From assembly GCF_025854375.1 (NCBI RefSeq), contig NZ_CP107575.1, forward strand, positions 2,852,001 through 2,916,000: 64,000 nt of DNA. Direction: 5' to 3'. Origin of the DNA: Glutamicibacter sp. JL.03c (GTDB taxonomy: Bacteria > Actinomycetota > Actinomycetes > Actinomycetales > Micrococcaceae). This document shows positions 1 through 8,328 of this stretch, one piece after another. The position numbers were made by a program, and so were the translations under genes. Every line of letters begins with the position of its first letter. The stretch's first letter is position 1. Below the pieces are notes generated by a model. The model was not told where the DNA came from and made no database searches. It was given only the letters and a program-made list of their open reading frames with translations.

Positions 1-172
1 TGGCTGGTCCGGCGGTAGCCCTTCCAACGTCGTCTGAATTCATTGAACAGCACATGATTCATCTTGCGCAACAGACGATGCATCCACTATTCAATATGAT
101 CAATTCGCTGAAAAATGCTCTCCGAATATTCGTCATTTTGCCATGAGAGCTGAATCACACATCTAGCCTTGG

Positions 173-220
173 GGTGAAAATTTCACCTCTTGACCTTGAC
201 GTTGCGTCAACCTGTAGCGT
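173..220 (+). promoter_or_regulatory. MerR-type promoter/operator of the TipA-like gene
   Basis: A perfect 7-1-7 inverted repeat GGTGAAA-A-TTTCACC spans 173-187. A second perfect repeat TTGACG-TTG-CGTCAA spans 196-210 and sits between a -35-like TTGACC (190-195) and a -10-like TAGCGT (215-220), spaced 19 bp. An operator inside an over-long 19-bp spacer is the hallmark of MerR-activated promoters. The predicted transcript start is close to the ATG at 228, so the mRNA may be nearly leaderless. The repeats are seen; autoregulation is inferred from the family. Confidence 0.6.
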
Positions 221-227
221 GAGAATC

Positions 228-1016
228 ATGAACAACTCAGCACAGGGCCCGGGGATAGCGGAATACTCGATTTCCTACGTATCCAGGGCGGCCGGGGTCA
301 GTAGCCGCACCCTGCGCCACTACGACCACATCGGGCTACTGACACCGGGGCACGTTGCCCAAAACGGGTATCGCTTCTACACCCAAGATCAGCTGGTGCG
401 GTTGCAACGAATCTTGTTGCTCCGGGACATGGGTCTGAAGCTGGAGAGCATCGCCGAAATTCTCGAAGAACAACGCGACGAACTCCAAGCGCTGACCGAG
501 CATATCCAGCAACTGCAAACACAGCGCAAGACGATCGATCGACAGATCACAGCGCTCGAACGCACCATTACCGCAATAGAGAACGGAGAAAGAATGAAAC
601 CCGAAACAAGCTTTGACGGCTTCAACGAGCAATACAAGGACGAAGTCACCGAACGCTGGGGCGCCAAGGCCTACCAGACCTCGAACAAGTGGTGGCGCGG
701 CAAGAGCCCGGAAGAACAAGCCGGCTTCTTCCAGCAGGTCCGCGAATTGAACGAAGCCTGGATCAGCGCCGGCCAGGCGAATGTTCGACCTGAGAGCGAG
801 GTGGCCCAATCGCTAGCCGCGCGGCATGTGCAGTGGCTGAGTTCGATTCCCGGGACCCCACTAGAGTCCGGCATTCCGGAACAAGGCAGCACCTATGTCA
901 CGTCCCTGGCTGACATGTATGTCACGGATGAACGATTCGCCAAGAACTACGGTGGCCACGCGCAGTTCGTCAGCGATTCGCTTAAGGTCTATGTGCAGAA
1001 AGTCATGGACCTTTAG
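228..1016 (+). CDS. TipA-like MerR family transcriptional regulator
   Basis: 262 aa. The N-terminal winged helix-turn-helix of MerR proteins is visible (YSISYVSRAAGVSSRTLRHY, then DHIGLLTP at about residues 12-38), followed by a long dimerisation coiled coil (about 60-120). The C-terminal 140 residues look like a TipAS antibiotic-recognition domain (WWRGKSPEEQ, HVQWLSS, YVTDERFAKNYGG). TipA proteins bind thiopeptides and similar drugs and activate efflux genes, usually including their own promoter. I chose ATG 228 over GTG 174 because 174 lies inside the upstream palindrome and the HTH domain begins just after 228. No efflux gene is co-directional next to it, so the target is unknown. The 3' end overlaps the convergent HTH gene by 4 bp. 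Confidence 0.85.
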   Translation: MNNSAQGPGIAEYSISYVSRAAGVSSRTLRHYDHIGLLTPGHVAQNGYRFYTQDQLVRLQRILLLRDMGLKLESIAEILEEQRDELQALTEHIQQLQTQRKTIDRQITALERTITAIENGERMKPETSFDGFNEQYKDEVTERWGAKAYQTSNKWWRGKSPEEQAGFFQQVRELNEAWISAGQANVRPESEVAQSLAARHVQWLSSIPGTPLESGIPEQGSTYVTSLADMYVTDERFAKNYGGHAQFVSDSLKVYVQKVMDL

Positions 1017-1219
1017 GATTGCGAGTCGTTAGCGATCTCTTCACGTGCTTGGGCGTACCGTTGCTGGATGTAGTTTTCCAGTTCCACTCGCTCCACACGC
1101 CACATGCCACGCCCTCCAATTTGGATGGCCGGCAGCTCCCCGCTTTTGACCAGAGCGCGAACTTGAGGAAGCTTCACATTCAGCTCCTCAGCCACATCTT
1201 CCAACCGCAAAAACCTCAT
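1013..1219 (-). CDS. Small excisionase/BldC-like helix-turn-helix protein
   Basis: 68 aa, almost entirely one HTH_17 (excisionase-family) domain: MRFLRLEDVAEELNV starts the helix-turn-helix and is followed by the wing, with GGRGMWRVERVELENYI near residues 35-50. Small proteins of this kind are common in actinobacteria and are usually chromosomal DNA-binding proteins rather than phage excisionases. An in-frame extension to 1339 exists, but the domain starts at the ATG at 1219. It is convergent with the TipA-like gene and overlaps it by 4 bp. No integrase is nearby, so I do not read it as a mobile-element gene. Its target is unknown. Confidence 0.7.
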   Translation of the reverse strand: MRFLRLEDVAEELNVKLPQVRALVKSGELPAIQIGGRGMWRVERVELENYIQQRYAQAREEIANDSQS

Positions 1220-1446
1220 AGGAACAGGGTACTGTGATTGGCCCTCGAATGATTGCCAGAGCACGGTTTTGTGGATAAGAGACGAGGAATCGCGTACTGA
1301 CAGGCGGCGGAGCTGCCGTTTCCGGCTTGTTTGCAACAATATCGGTCAGTCCGCGCAACACATTTGGGCTCAACTGGTCATATTGACTAAAATCTGTAGA
1401 AGGTACTTACGCACGCGCACCACAACCTGTCACAGGAGACCAGCAC

Positions 1447-1935
1447 ATGAATTCGGATACGTATCAGCTCGATGAAACCGACCGACGTATCCTCCTGGCC
1501 CTGGATGCTGATCCGCGCGTGCCGATCATGATGCTCGCGCAGCAGCTGGGATTGGCTCGGGGCACCGTGCAAACCCGTTTGGAGCGCTTGGCGCATTCGG
1601 GCGCGTTACGCCCGAACACTGCCCGCATCCTGCCTTCATCCATGGGTCGCGGCGTCAGCGCCTTCGTGAGCGCAGAGCTCAACCAGGCAGCCTTGAACGA
1701 TGCCATTGCCGCCCTGCGCCAGATTCCCGAGGTGCTCGAATGCGTGGCTCCAGCTGGCGACACCGACCTGTTGATCCGCGTCTCGGCCACCGATCCGGAT
1801 GACCTCTACCGCGTCAGCGAAGAGATCCGCCTCTGCCCGGGTATCACGCGGACCTCCACGTCCATGATCCTGCGTGACGTGATTCCGTACCGCACGACCG
1901 AACTGCTCAAGAAATTGAGCAAGGACAAGCACTAG
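1447..1935 (+). CDS. Lrp/AsnC family transcriptional regulator
   Basis: 162 aa, usual length for the family. The N-terminal winged helix-turn-helix (LDETDRRILLALDADPRV through LGLARGTVQTRLERL, about residues 8-45) is followed by an alpha-beta RAM effector-binding domain (about 70-150). The start has a good Shine-Dalgarno (CACAGGAG, 8-10 bases upstream). These regulators sense amino acids or related metabolites and usually control a neighbouring gene. The nearest candidate is the convergent MFS exporter, whose stop lies 14 bp downstream. The effector cannot be read from sequence. Confidence 0.88.
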   Translation: MNSDTYQLDETDRRILLALDADPRVPIMMLAQQLGLARGTVQTRLERLAHSGALRPNTARILPSSMGRGVSAFVSAELNQAALNDAIAALRQIPEVLECVAPAGDTDLLIRVSATDPDDLYRVSEEIRLCPGITRTSTSMILRDVIPYRTTELLKKLSKDKH

Positions 1936-1949
1936 CTTCAGCTCTTGGC

Positions 1950-3107
1950 TCAGCCGTTGACCGCTTCGAGCCCGGTACCGCCCAGCTCCGTCCGGCTGCG
2001 GTAAACCAGCACCATCGAGCCCAGGCACAAGAGCGCCAGGATGCCGATGAATAGCTCTGGGTGCGCAATCAGACGCCACAAGGCGAAGAGCGTCGGGAAC
2101 GTGAACCCGATGAAACACACCATGTAAAAACGACCGGTTAATTTTCCGACATCCGCTGAGCCGGCCAGATCCAGCACCTGGCTCAACCCCGCCACCAGCA
2201 AGATGCCGTTGGCGGCGCCCGAAAGAATAAAGGCGAGTACTCCCATCACCTCGGAACCGGTCAAGGAGACAGCCATCATCAGCAGCAAGCCCGCCAGCGC
2301 AGTCGCCAGTCCGGCCATCAGCAACGAGATCTTTCGAACGTCGTTGAACCTCCGGACAAACGGCTGGATGATGGTTCCCATGCCCATGGTTACCGCAACG
2401 GCAACGGTGGAGTAGAGCAGATTGGATCCTCCGGCGCCGTCACTCAGCGCGGGAACCACTGCGAATCCTGTAGCCGCCATGCCAAAGACCCACGGCGCGG
2501 ACGGCAGAACAATTCGATTGAAGCGTCGTCGATTCTCGGGCGTCGTCGGGCTGCCTGCCCCGGCAGGACCGGCGAACGCCACTCGCGGTTCCCCTGCGGC
2601 CACTGCAATCAAGATCAGCCAAGCAATCGTGGTCACAGCATGTACCGCGTAGGCGATTTCTGGATGCGCGCTTGCACCGACGATGGCCCCGGAAATAATT
2701 GGCCCGACCGCGAACCCCAACGATGTGCACAGGGCCGCCCGGGTTGCGCCGGCGGCGCCGGGGCTCAGCAGCTTCACCCAGCTGGTGATAGCCACCATCG
2801 CCAGGCCCATTCCGAACCCGGTGAAGGCTCGGCCTGCATAAAGTCCGGCAACATTCAGCGCCCCGGCAGCCATGACCAATGATCCGAGGATGGAACTGGC
2901 CAGGGCGATCAAGGAGAAGGGCTTGCGTCCGAAGCGGTCGGCCAACGGTCCACCGAAGGCCAGCGCAGGAATCATGCCCACCAGGTAGCTGCCCATGACC
3001 AGCATGGCTTCGAATTCACTCAGGTCGCGGAACTGCTGATACCAGTTGATCAGGGACACGTATTGGTTAGCGCACCAGCCGGTGAGCACCAGGCAGATGC
3101 CCGGCAA
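1950..3107 (-). CDS. MFS transporter
   Basis: Major facilitator superfamily permease, 385 aa from a TTG start. The loop 2-3 signature GGPLADRFGRKP is at about residues 53-64 and hydrophobic helices run throughout. The substrate is unknown. The TTG start would trim the first helix. The frame stays open upstream and reads through PWWLP and a positively charged SRRP segment, with a GGAG motif ahead of an ATT codon at 3149 that lies just past the stop of the arsC-like gene. The natural start may therefore be the rare AUU (399 aa). It follows the arsC-like gene in the same direction, so the two are probably cotranscribed. Confidence 0.82.
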   Translation of the reverse strand: MPGICLVLTGWCANQYVSLINWYQQFRDLSEFEAMLVMGSYLVGMIPALAFGGPLADRFGRKPFSLIALASSILGSLVMAAGALNVAGLYAGRAFTGFGMGLAMVAITSWVKLLSPGAAGATRAALCTSLGFAVGPIISGAIVGASAHPEIAYAVHAVTTIAWLILIAVAAGEPRVAFAGPAGAGSPTTPENRRRFNRIVLPSAPWVFGMAATGFAVVPALSDGAGGSNLLYSTVAVAVTMGMGTIIQPFVRRFNDVRKISLLMAGLATALAGLLLMMAVSLTGSEVMGVLAFILSGAANGILLVAGLSQVLDLAGSADVGKLTGRFYMVCFIGFTFPTLFALWRLIAHPELFIGILALLCLGSMVLVYRSRTELGGTGLEAVNG

Positions 3108-3151
3108 CCACCACGGAGCGGTGCCGGTGAACAGGGGTCGTCGTGAAATGG

Positions 3152-3556
3152 CTACTGCTCCAACTCGTGGAAAAGACCACGCACTTTCTCGGCGATCTCA
3201 TCCCTGATGATATTCATGCGTTCGGCACCGGTGATGCCGTCTTCGCTTGGTTCGTAGGTGACCCAGCGTTCGACGTTGACCGACGGGCCCAGCTGCGGAT
3301 GGGCATCGGTGCCGAGGATGATGACCCGGTCGACTCCTTGGACGACCTTCGGGTCGATTCCTTTGGGCGTCCCGCCAGACATATCTGCCCCGGCCTGTGC
3401 CAGAGAGGCCACCGATTCCTGATTGATCCCCGAGCCCGGATTGGTCCCCGCGGAGTAGCTGGTGATCTTTCCGCCAGAAATATAGTCCATCAATGCGGCA
3501 GCCATCTGCGATTTGCCGGCATTGCGAGAGCAAATGAAAAGTACCGAGTTAGCCAT
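3152..3556 (-). CDS. ArsC-like low-molecular-weight phosphatase / arsenate reductase
   Basis: 134 aa protein of the low-molecular-weight tyrosine phosphatase fold. The N-terminal phosphate-binding loop is CSRNAGKSQMA (residues 9-19). The nucleophilic Cys is present, but the usual C-x5-R-S arginine is replaced by Lys, which I recall from some actinobacterial ArsC-like proteins. Such proteins are annotated as arsenate reductases working with mycothiol/mycoredoxin, or as protein phosphatases. The following gene is an MFS permease rather than ArsB or Acr3, so a role in arsenic resistance is plausible but unproven. A terminator hairpin separates it from the APC permease upstream. Confidence 0.75.
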   Translation of the reverse strand: MANSVLFICSRNAGKSQMAAALMDYISGGKITSYSAGTNPGSGINQESVASLAQAGADMSGGTPKGIDPKVVQGVDRVIILGTDAHPQLGPSVNVERWVTYEPSEDGITGAERMNIIRDEIAEKVRGLFHELEQ

Positions 3557-3564
3557 GAACCTAT

Positions 3565-3597
3565 TGAACCACCCGTGATGGGCTCACGGGTGGTTCA
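3565..3597 (-). terminator. Terminator hairpin after the APC permease
   Basis: Perfect 14-bp stem (3565-3578 with 3584-3597) and a 5-base loop, lying between the permease stop (3620) and the start of the arsC-like gene (3556). The run of T is weak, so efficiency is uncertain. Confidence 0.6.
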
Positions 3598-3619
3598 CGA
3601 CTGGGAAATCATCGACTGA

Positions 3620-5143
3620 TTACTTCAGCACCTTATAGGTCTTGATGGTTTCCCCCTTGAAGAAGGCAGGCTGGGTGATGCGCATGTAGATCATCACGGC
3701 GACGCCCAGGAGCAGTACTCCGACGCCCAGGATGAACACCATCCCGATGCCACCGATTTCAGATCCCGAGCCATAGCCTGGATCCAGCGAATCAACCGCC
3801 GTAACGAAAAACATCACCAGCAGGATGACACCTCCGAGAAGTGGTGCCAGGAATCTGAAGAAGAAGTTCCTGGCGCTGTTGAACAGCTCGCCACGGAAAT
3901 ACCAGACGCAGGCCAGGGCGGTCAGGCCGTAGTAGAAGCAAATCATGAGTCCCAAAGCTGTGATGGTATCCCACAGCGCGTTTTCCGAGAGCAACCGGGT
4001 CACCACGTAGAATCCCGCCGCTGCGCCGGCAGACACGACCGTCGCCACGGACGGGGACATGAACCTCGGGGAGATCTTCGCAAATCGGCTCGGCAAGGCC
4101 TTGTAGTATCCCATGGCCAACAAGGTGCGGGCTGGTGAAACCATCGTCGACTGCAGCGAGGCCGCTGAGGAGGACATGATCGCAAGCGACATCAGCATGG
4201 CCAGGGGTCCCATGACGGGTCCGGCCAGGACGGCGAAGATGGATTCCTGATTCTCCGGATTTCCCGCGCCGAGCCCGGTCGTCCCAACTCCCGCGAAATA
4301 CAGCACGGCGGTGGCAACGGCCAGATACAGGGCGATAATGATCAGCACGGTCCATGTCGAGCCACGACCGGGAACCTTGTTGGGATCTGTGGTTTCCTCA
4401 TTCATGGTCAGGGTCACGTCCCAGCCCCAGAAGACGAAAATTGACAAGGAGATGCCAGCGGCGAAGGACGTGAACGTCTCGACTCCCGCAGGGTTGAACA
4501 TCTCCCAGGTGATGGGGGTCGGATCATAAGGTGTGCTGGAGGTGAACGCCATGATGGAGAACAGCAGCAGGACGCCAACTTGGAAGCCGACCAGCACATA
4601 TTGGAAGATCTTCGTGGCGTTCATGCCGCGGTAGGAAATGTAGGCGGCGGCAGCGATGAACACGAGCGTAGTGGGGATGTTGATCCACAGGTTCTCGGTC
4701 AGCTCCGCGATCGCCGGCTGGCCGGTGACTTGGGCCAGCAAGATGTAGAAGAAGTCCACAGCGACGGCCGCCAGGTTGGAGAGCACGATCACCGTGGCGG
4801 CGATCAGTCCCCAGCCGCCCATCCATCCGATCATGGGGCCGAAAGCGCGGGTGGCCCAGGTGAACGAGGTTCCCGAATCGGGCATGGAATTGTTCAGCTC
4901 CCGGTAGCCAAGGGCCACGAGGAGCATGGGGATGAACCCGGCAATCAAGATGGCCGGGAGGCTGGTGCCGACCTCTGCCACGGTGGCGCCGAGCCCGGCG
5001 GTCAGGGTATAGGCCGGGGCGATGCAGGAGATGCCTATGACAATCAGCCCGAGAACACCGACGGTGCCCTTGGACAGGCCTTTTTCGTGCAACCCGCTTG
5101 CGGCGGCGGCAGGATGGGCATCCTGGCTCAGGTCGTGCGACAT
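3620..5143 (-). CDS. APC family amino acid/polyamine permease
   Basis: 507 aa polytopic membrane protein of the amino acid-polyamine-organocation superfamily. The first-helix signature is present (GTVGVLGLIVIGISCIAPAY, about residues 26-45), followed by about 12 hydrophobic helices. It is the third gene after a putrescine-oxidase-like enzyme and a universal stress protein on the same strand, so uptake of putrescine or a related amine is the most economical role. The 118-bp gap to the stress protein contains a hairpin (5237-5258), so expression may be separately tuned. Exact substrate is inferred from context only. Confidence 0.85.
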   Translation of the reverse strand: MSHDLSQDAHPAAAASGLHEKGLSKGTVGVLGLIVIGISCIAPAYTLTAGLGATVAEVGTSLPAILIAGFIPMLLVALGYRELNNSMPDSGTSFTWATRAFGPMIGWMGGWGLIAATVIVLSNLAAVAVDFFYILLAQVTGQPAIAELTENLWINIPTTLVFIAAAAYISYRGMNATKIFQYVLVGFQVGVLLLFSIMAFTSSTPYDPTPITWEMFNPAGVETFTSFAAGISLSIFVFWGWDVTLTMNEETTDPNKVPGRGSTWTVLIIIALYLAVATAVLYFAGVGTTGLGAGNPENQESIFAVLAGPVMGPLAMLMSLAIMSSSAASLQSTMVSPARTLLAMGYYKALPSRFAKISPRFMSPSVATVVSAGAAAGFYVVTRLLSENALWDTITALGLMICFYYGLTALACVWYFRGELFNSARNFFFRFLAPLLGGVILLVMFFVTAVDSLDPGYGSGSEIGGIGMVFILGVGVLLLGVAVMIYMRITQPAFFKGETIKTYKVLK

Positions 5144-5236
5144 GTTGGTAAACCTTTAGCTTGAGTGAGGCGATAGTGCGTCGGTCAGAAGTACCGCGCC
5201 ACCTTTCCATCAGTACGGTTGAACAGTGAGGGGTGC

Positions 5237-5258
5237 CGCCAGCGGGTGTCCGCTGGCG
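5237..5258 (-). terminator. Intra-operon hairpin between usp and the permease gene
   Basis: Perfect 9-bp GC-rich stem CGCCAGCGG (5237-5245) with CCGCTGGCG (5250-5258) and loop GTGT, starting 4 bases past the stress-protein stop. No T tract follows on the minus strand, so it may be an RNA-stability or partial-termination element. Confidence 0.45.
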
Positions 5259-5261
5259 TGG

Positions 5262-6134
5262 CTAGTTGCGCGGTCCAGGATGCGCAATGACTCCGAGGGG
5301 CACAGAGAGCTTGCCGAGGATGCGTTGCGCCTTGGGACCGATGAAGAGCCGGCGGTCAGCTGCCAGCCTGGCCGACCCGAACAGGGCCAGGTCGCCGGCC
5401 TGCCAGGAGAGTTGCCCGGCGGCTTCATCCAGGCTGCGTCCCACCACCACGTCGATGCTGGCCTCGAGATCCATGGAACCAGCCAGTTCGCGCAGTTCCG
5501 CGCTGGTGCTTTCCACGTGCGCCTGCAGGTCTCGTTCCGGATCCTGGACGTCGAAGGGCAAGACCAGCGTCACCACGCGCAGGGGCACTGCACCGCCGGC
5601 AGCCAGCCGCGCAGAATGCTCGATGACACCCTTCGCTCCGGGGCGATCCCCTACGAATGCGGTGATCCTCGTCAGCTTGCCGTCCGCTGACCTCAGGGTC
5701 TCCATTGCCGCGGGCGAGGACATGTAGACCGGGACCGGCGAGGAGTGCAGCAGCGCGTTGGCAATCGCGCCGGGCAGGAAGAATCCGGCGCGGTGGCGTT
5801 TGCGTCCGCCGAGCACAATGCCATCAGCCTGGTGTTCCTGGGCGAGGGCGATCAGCCCTTCGGCTATCGAGGGCAGCGAGCGGGCCACTACGCTGGCCTT
5901 GATCCCGGCTGGAACCAAGGCCAGTGCGTGTTCAGCCCACTGGTCGACCTGGGCGGAGAGGATACTGGAGTATCCGTGGTCCCCGCCCGGGTAGACCGCG
6001 TTGAACGGTGCAGCTGCAGGCAGCACGATGGCGATCCGCAAGGACCCTTCGGGGTATCCCGACACCAGTGCGCTGGCCAATTCGATGGCCTCGGCGCCCC
6101 GCTCATCCGCGGTGTAGCCTACGAGCAGTTTCAT
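5262..6134 (-). CDS. Universal stress protein, tandem UspA domains
   Basis: 290 aa cytosolic protein with two UspA domains, about residues 1-140 and 150-288. The first opens MKLLVGYTADERGAEAIELA and has a GIVLGGRKRHRAGFFLPGAI nucleotide-loop segment. The second has the looser LALFGSARLAADRRLFIGPKA. It starts 3 bp after the amine oxidase stop and is followed by an APC permease, so it is part of an amine-utilisation operon. Tandem Usp proteins bind ATP or nucleotides and modulate partners; here it may act on the permease or on flux, by analogy with TeaD and the TeaABC transporter. That role is inference. Confidence 0.85.
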   Translation of the reverse strand: MKLLVGYTADERGAEAIELASALVSGYPEGSLRIAIVLPAAAPFNAVYPGGDHGYSSILSAQVDQWAEHALALVPAGIKASVVARSLPSIAEGLIALAQEHQADGIVLGGRKRHRAGFFLPGAIANALLHSSPVPVYMSSPAAMETLRSADGKLTRITAFVGDRPGAKGVIEHSARLAAGGAVPLRVVTLVLPFDVQDPERDLQAHVESTSAELRELAGSMDLEASIDVVVGRSLDEAAGQLSWQAGDLALFGSARLAADRRLFIGPKAQRILGKLSVPLGVIAHPGPRN

Positions 6135-6137
6135 GGT

Positions 6138-7568
6138 CTACGCGCTGATCTTGTCGTCGACCGCGGTCAGGGTCTGCACGCCGTCGTAGTTTTCGTCGTA
6201 GCTGGTGCCATCGAGCTCTGCGATGATGCGCGCCGCGGAGCGGCGGCCCATGCGCACTGCGCCGTCAACATGCTGGAAGCCTTCGCCCGCCAAATCCGAG
6301 GAGCTGAAGAAGATCGGGCCGACATTATCGTTCTGGGTCGGGCCGAAACGGTGCAGTCCGCCCAGGTCGTAGCTGGTGGCGTAGGCTCCTCGGGTCCACT
6401 CTTCGGAGCCGAAGTCCGAAAGGTAGAAGACCTTGGGATCCAGGGTCTTCTCGCCCAGGAACTCGGCCATGGCCTTGAGCACGACGTCCTTGCGCTCTTC
6501 GTCCGATGCCAGCGACCAGACCTTGTCGGCTTCCACGTCGGAAATGAAGCCGACCAGGGTGCCGGTCTCTTCCCCGTCGAAGGTGTTGTCGTAGACTTCC
6601 TGGACCAGGTGGTTCGGACCAAAGCAGGTCCCCGAGAGCCCTTCTTCGCGCCAGAACGGGGTGTCGTAGACCGCGTGCACCTTGATGACAAGGCCCATGG
6701 ACTGGTGCTGGTGGGTGATCTGCTGCCACCGCGGCAACGGCGGGAAGTAGCTGATGCGGCTGTACAGGTTCGGCGGCACCGCAAGAACAACCTTCTTGGC
6801 CTTCACGGTGACATCGCTGCCGTGGGCCACAACTCCTTCTTCGCTCCATTCCAGCTTCAGCACTGGGTTGTTCAGGTACACCGAGCCTTCTGGCAGGCGC
6901 TTGGAGACCTCGATGGAGACGCCCTGCATGGAGGTCTTCATGCGGCGGTCAAGGATGAAGTCTTCATCGACCAGGTTGTCGAAGGAGCCTGCTGACGAGG
7001 CCATGAGCACTGCCTGCAACGCGGAGAAGGCATGGGCTGGCTTGGTGAGCATGCCGCCGGCGATGAACAGGCCGATGTTGTTGCAGGCGGTCTCGTCATC
7101 GGAGTTGCTGCGCAGGAAGTGATGGAAGGAGATGGTGTCCAGTTCCGCCGCGCGCGGGTGCTCCCATGGCTTGTCCGGGTTCATTTGAGCTGCCAGCTGG
7201 TTCATCAGCTCGATCAGCTTGTTCATTTCGGCCACGGTGGACTCTGCCACCGGGAAGTCGTCGCCCTCGTAGATGATCGATTCGCCGGCTTCGGTGCGGT
7301 AGACGCTCTTGCCTTGCTTGTAGCGCTCGAAGGTCTCGATGCCCAGCTCTTCGATCAGCGAGTACAGGCCGGTCTGGTCAGGGCTGATCCATTGGCCTCC
7401 GATTTCGATGGTGGCCCCGTCCATGACGTCGGTCCAGGTGCGTCCGCCGACGCGGTCGCGGGCTTCGAGCACGGCAACGGATTTGCCTGCCTTGTTCAGC
7501 TCGTAGGCTGCGGTCAGACCCGATGGGCCGGCACCGATGACTACTACGTCGCGTTCCAGATGTTCCAT
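6138..7568 (-). CDS. Flavin monoamine oxidase, probably putrescine oxidase
   Basis: 476 aa FAD enzyme that oxidatively deaminates a primary amine to an aldehyde, ammonia and H2O2. The dinucleotide fold is VVVIGAGPSGLTAAYEL at about residue 9, followed by EARDRVGGRTWTD and IGGQWISPDQTGLY. The C-terminal FAD motif is EGFQHVDGAVRMGRRSA. The central stretch (LDTISFHHFLR, NNIGLFIAGGMLTKPAHAFS) closely resembles actinobacterial putrescine oxidases as I remember them. ATG 7568 was chosen over TTG 7583 because GAGGGAGC lies 5 bases ahead of it. It is divergent from a TetR regulator, and the usp and permease genes follow it. Confidence 0.88.
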   Translation of the reverse strand: MEHLERDVVVIGAGPSGLTAAYELNKAGKSVAVLEARDRVGGRTWTDVMDGATIEIGGQWISPDQTGLYSLIEELGIETFERYKQGKSVYRTEAGESIIYEGDDFPVAESTVAEMNKLIELMNQLAAQMNPDKPWEHPRAAELDTISFHHFLRSNSDDETACNNIGLFIAGGMLTKPAHAFSALQAVLMASSAGSFDNLVDEDFILDRRMKTSMQGVSIEVSKRLPEGSVYLNNPVLKLEWSEEGVVAHGSDVTVKAKKVVLAVPPNLYSRISYFPPLPRWQQITHQHQSMGLVIKVHAVYDTPFWREEGLSGTCFGPNHLVQEVYDNTFDGEETGTLVGFISDVEADKVWSLASDEERKDVVLKAMAEFLGEKTLDPKVFYLSDFGSEEWTRGAYATSYDLGGLHRFGPTQNDNVGPIFFSSSDLAGEGFQHVDGAVRMGRRSAARIIAELDGTSYDENYDGVQTLTAVDDKISA

Positions 7569-7589
7569 GAACAGCTCCCTCAAACAATA

Positions 7590-7608
7590 AAATGAATTCA
7601 GTTCATTT
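7590..7608. promoter_or_regulatory. TetR operator between amine oxidase and tetR
   Basis: Perfect 7-5-7 inverted repeat AAATGAA-TTCAG-TTCATTT in the roughly 106-bp gap between the divergent amine oxidase and TetR genes. Length, symmetry and position fit a TetR-family operator controlling both transcripts. The binding itself is inferred. Confidence 0.65.
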
Positions 7609-7674
7609 ACTTGTCATATAGCATAGGGGAAGAACATCGACTTGTGAAGCAACCCACGTCAGGAAGTGAAACGC

Positions 7675-8328
7675 ATGACCGAATCGGGCACCCGGCGCGC
7701 TGGAAGACCGCGCAAAGCGGTACTCACTCGCGAACGCATCACCGCGAACGCGCTAGAACTGGTTTCCGACAGCGGGTACGAGCACCTGACCATGCAACGT
7801 CTGGCCAAGTCGCTGGGTGTTTCCCCGTCGGCTTTGTATAACCATGTGGACTCAAAACATGACTTGATGCAGTGGATCCAGGAATTGGTCATGACCGATA
7901 TCGACACCACAATTTTTGATACTGAGCCACTGACCGAAGCCCTGGTCCAGTGGGCGACGAGCTACCGCGATGTGTTCGCCCGACATATCCCATTGATCCC
8001 GATCATCGCAGTGCTTCCGGTCTCGGATTCCCCGCGCACCCTGAGCATGTACGAGCGGGTCGCCGAGGCTCTGAAGGACTACGGCCTGGCTGAAAACGAG
8101 ATCATTCCAAGCATCGTTGCCTTGGAGTCATTCATCTTCGGCTCCGCGATGGACACCGCGGCACCGCACGATATTTTTGATACGACAAATCACAAGGACC
8201 TCACCCCGCACTTCACCCAGGCGGTGGCCGCGCAACGGAAAACCCAGCTGAACACCAGCGACGATTCCTTCCAGCGAGGACTTTCGGCCATGATTGCCGG
8301 CCTGCTGAGCACCGGCAGCGCGTCATGA
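7675..8328 (+). CDS. TetR family transcriptional regulator
   Basis: 217 aa. The N-terminal TetR helix-turn-helix is clear: RERITANALELVSDSGYEHLTMQRLAKSLGVSPSALYNHVDSK around residues 20-62, preceded by the basic RRAGRPRK arm. The C-terminal all-helical ligand domain is not informative. ATG 7675 was chosen because AGGAAG lies about 9 bases upstream; the GTG at 7666 is too close to it. It is divergent from the amine oxidase operon and shares a 19-bp palindrome with it, so it probably represses that operon and responds to an amine or its aldehyde. It overlaps the next small membrane-protein gene by 4 bp. Confidence 0.88.
   Translation: MTESGTRRAGRPRKAVLTRERITANALELVSDSGYEHLTMQRLAKSLGVSPSALYNHVDSKHDLMQWIQELVMTDIDTTIFDTEPLTEALVQWATSYRDVFARHIPLIPIIAVLPVSDSPRTLSMYERVAEALKDYGLAENEIIPSIVALESFIFGSAMDTAAPHDIFDTTNHKDLTPHFTQAVAAQRKTQLNTSDDSFQRGLSAMIAGLLSTGSAS

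Noticed and set aside
839-856. tRNA-like TTCGATTCC sequence
   Set aside because: It is inside the TipA-like coding sequence and no acceptor stem or other arms pair around it.
1013-1219. Excisionase-like gene as evidence of an integrated element
   Set aside because: No integrase, attachment repeats or composition shift nearby; this HTH family is widespread as chromosomal regulators.
1950-3556. ArsC-like plus MFS pair as an ArsJ organoarsenical export system
   Set aside because: ArsJ works with a dedicated glyceraldehyde-3-phosphate dehydrogenase gene, which is absent, and the MFS sequence shows only generic motifs.
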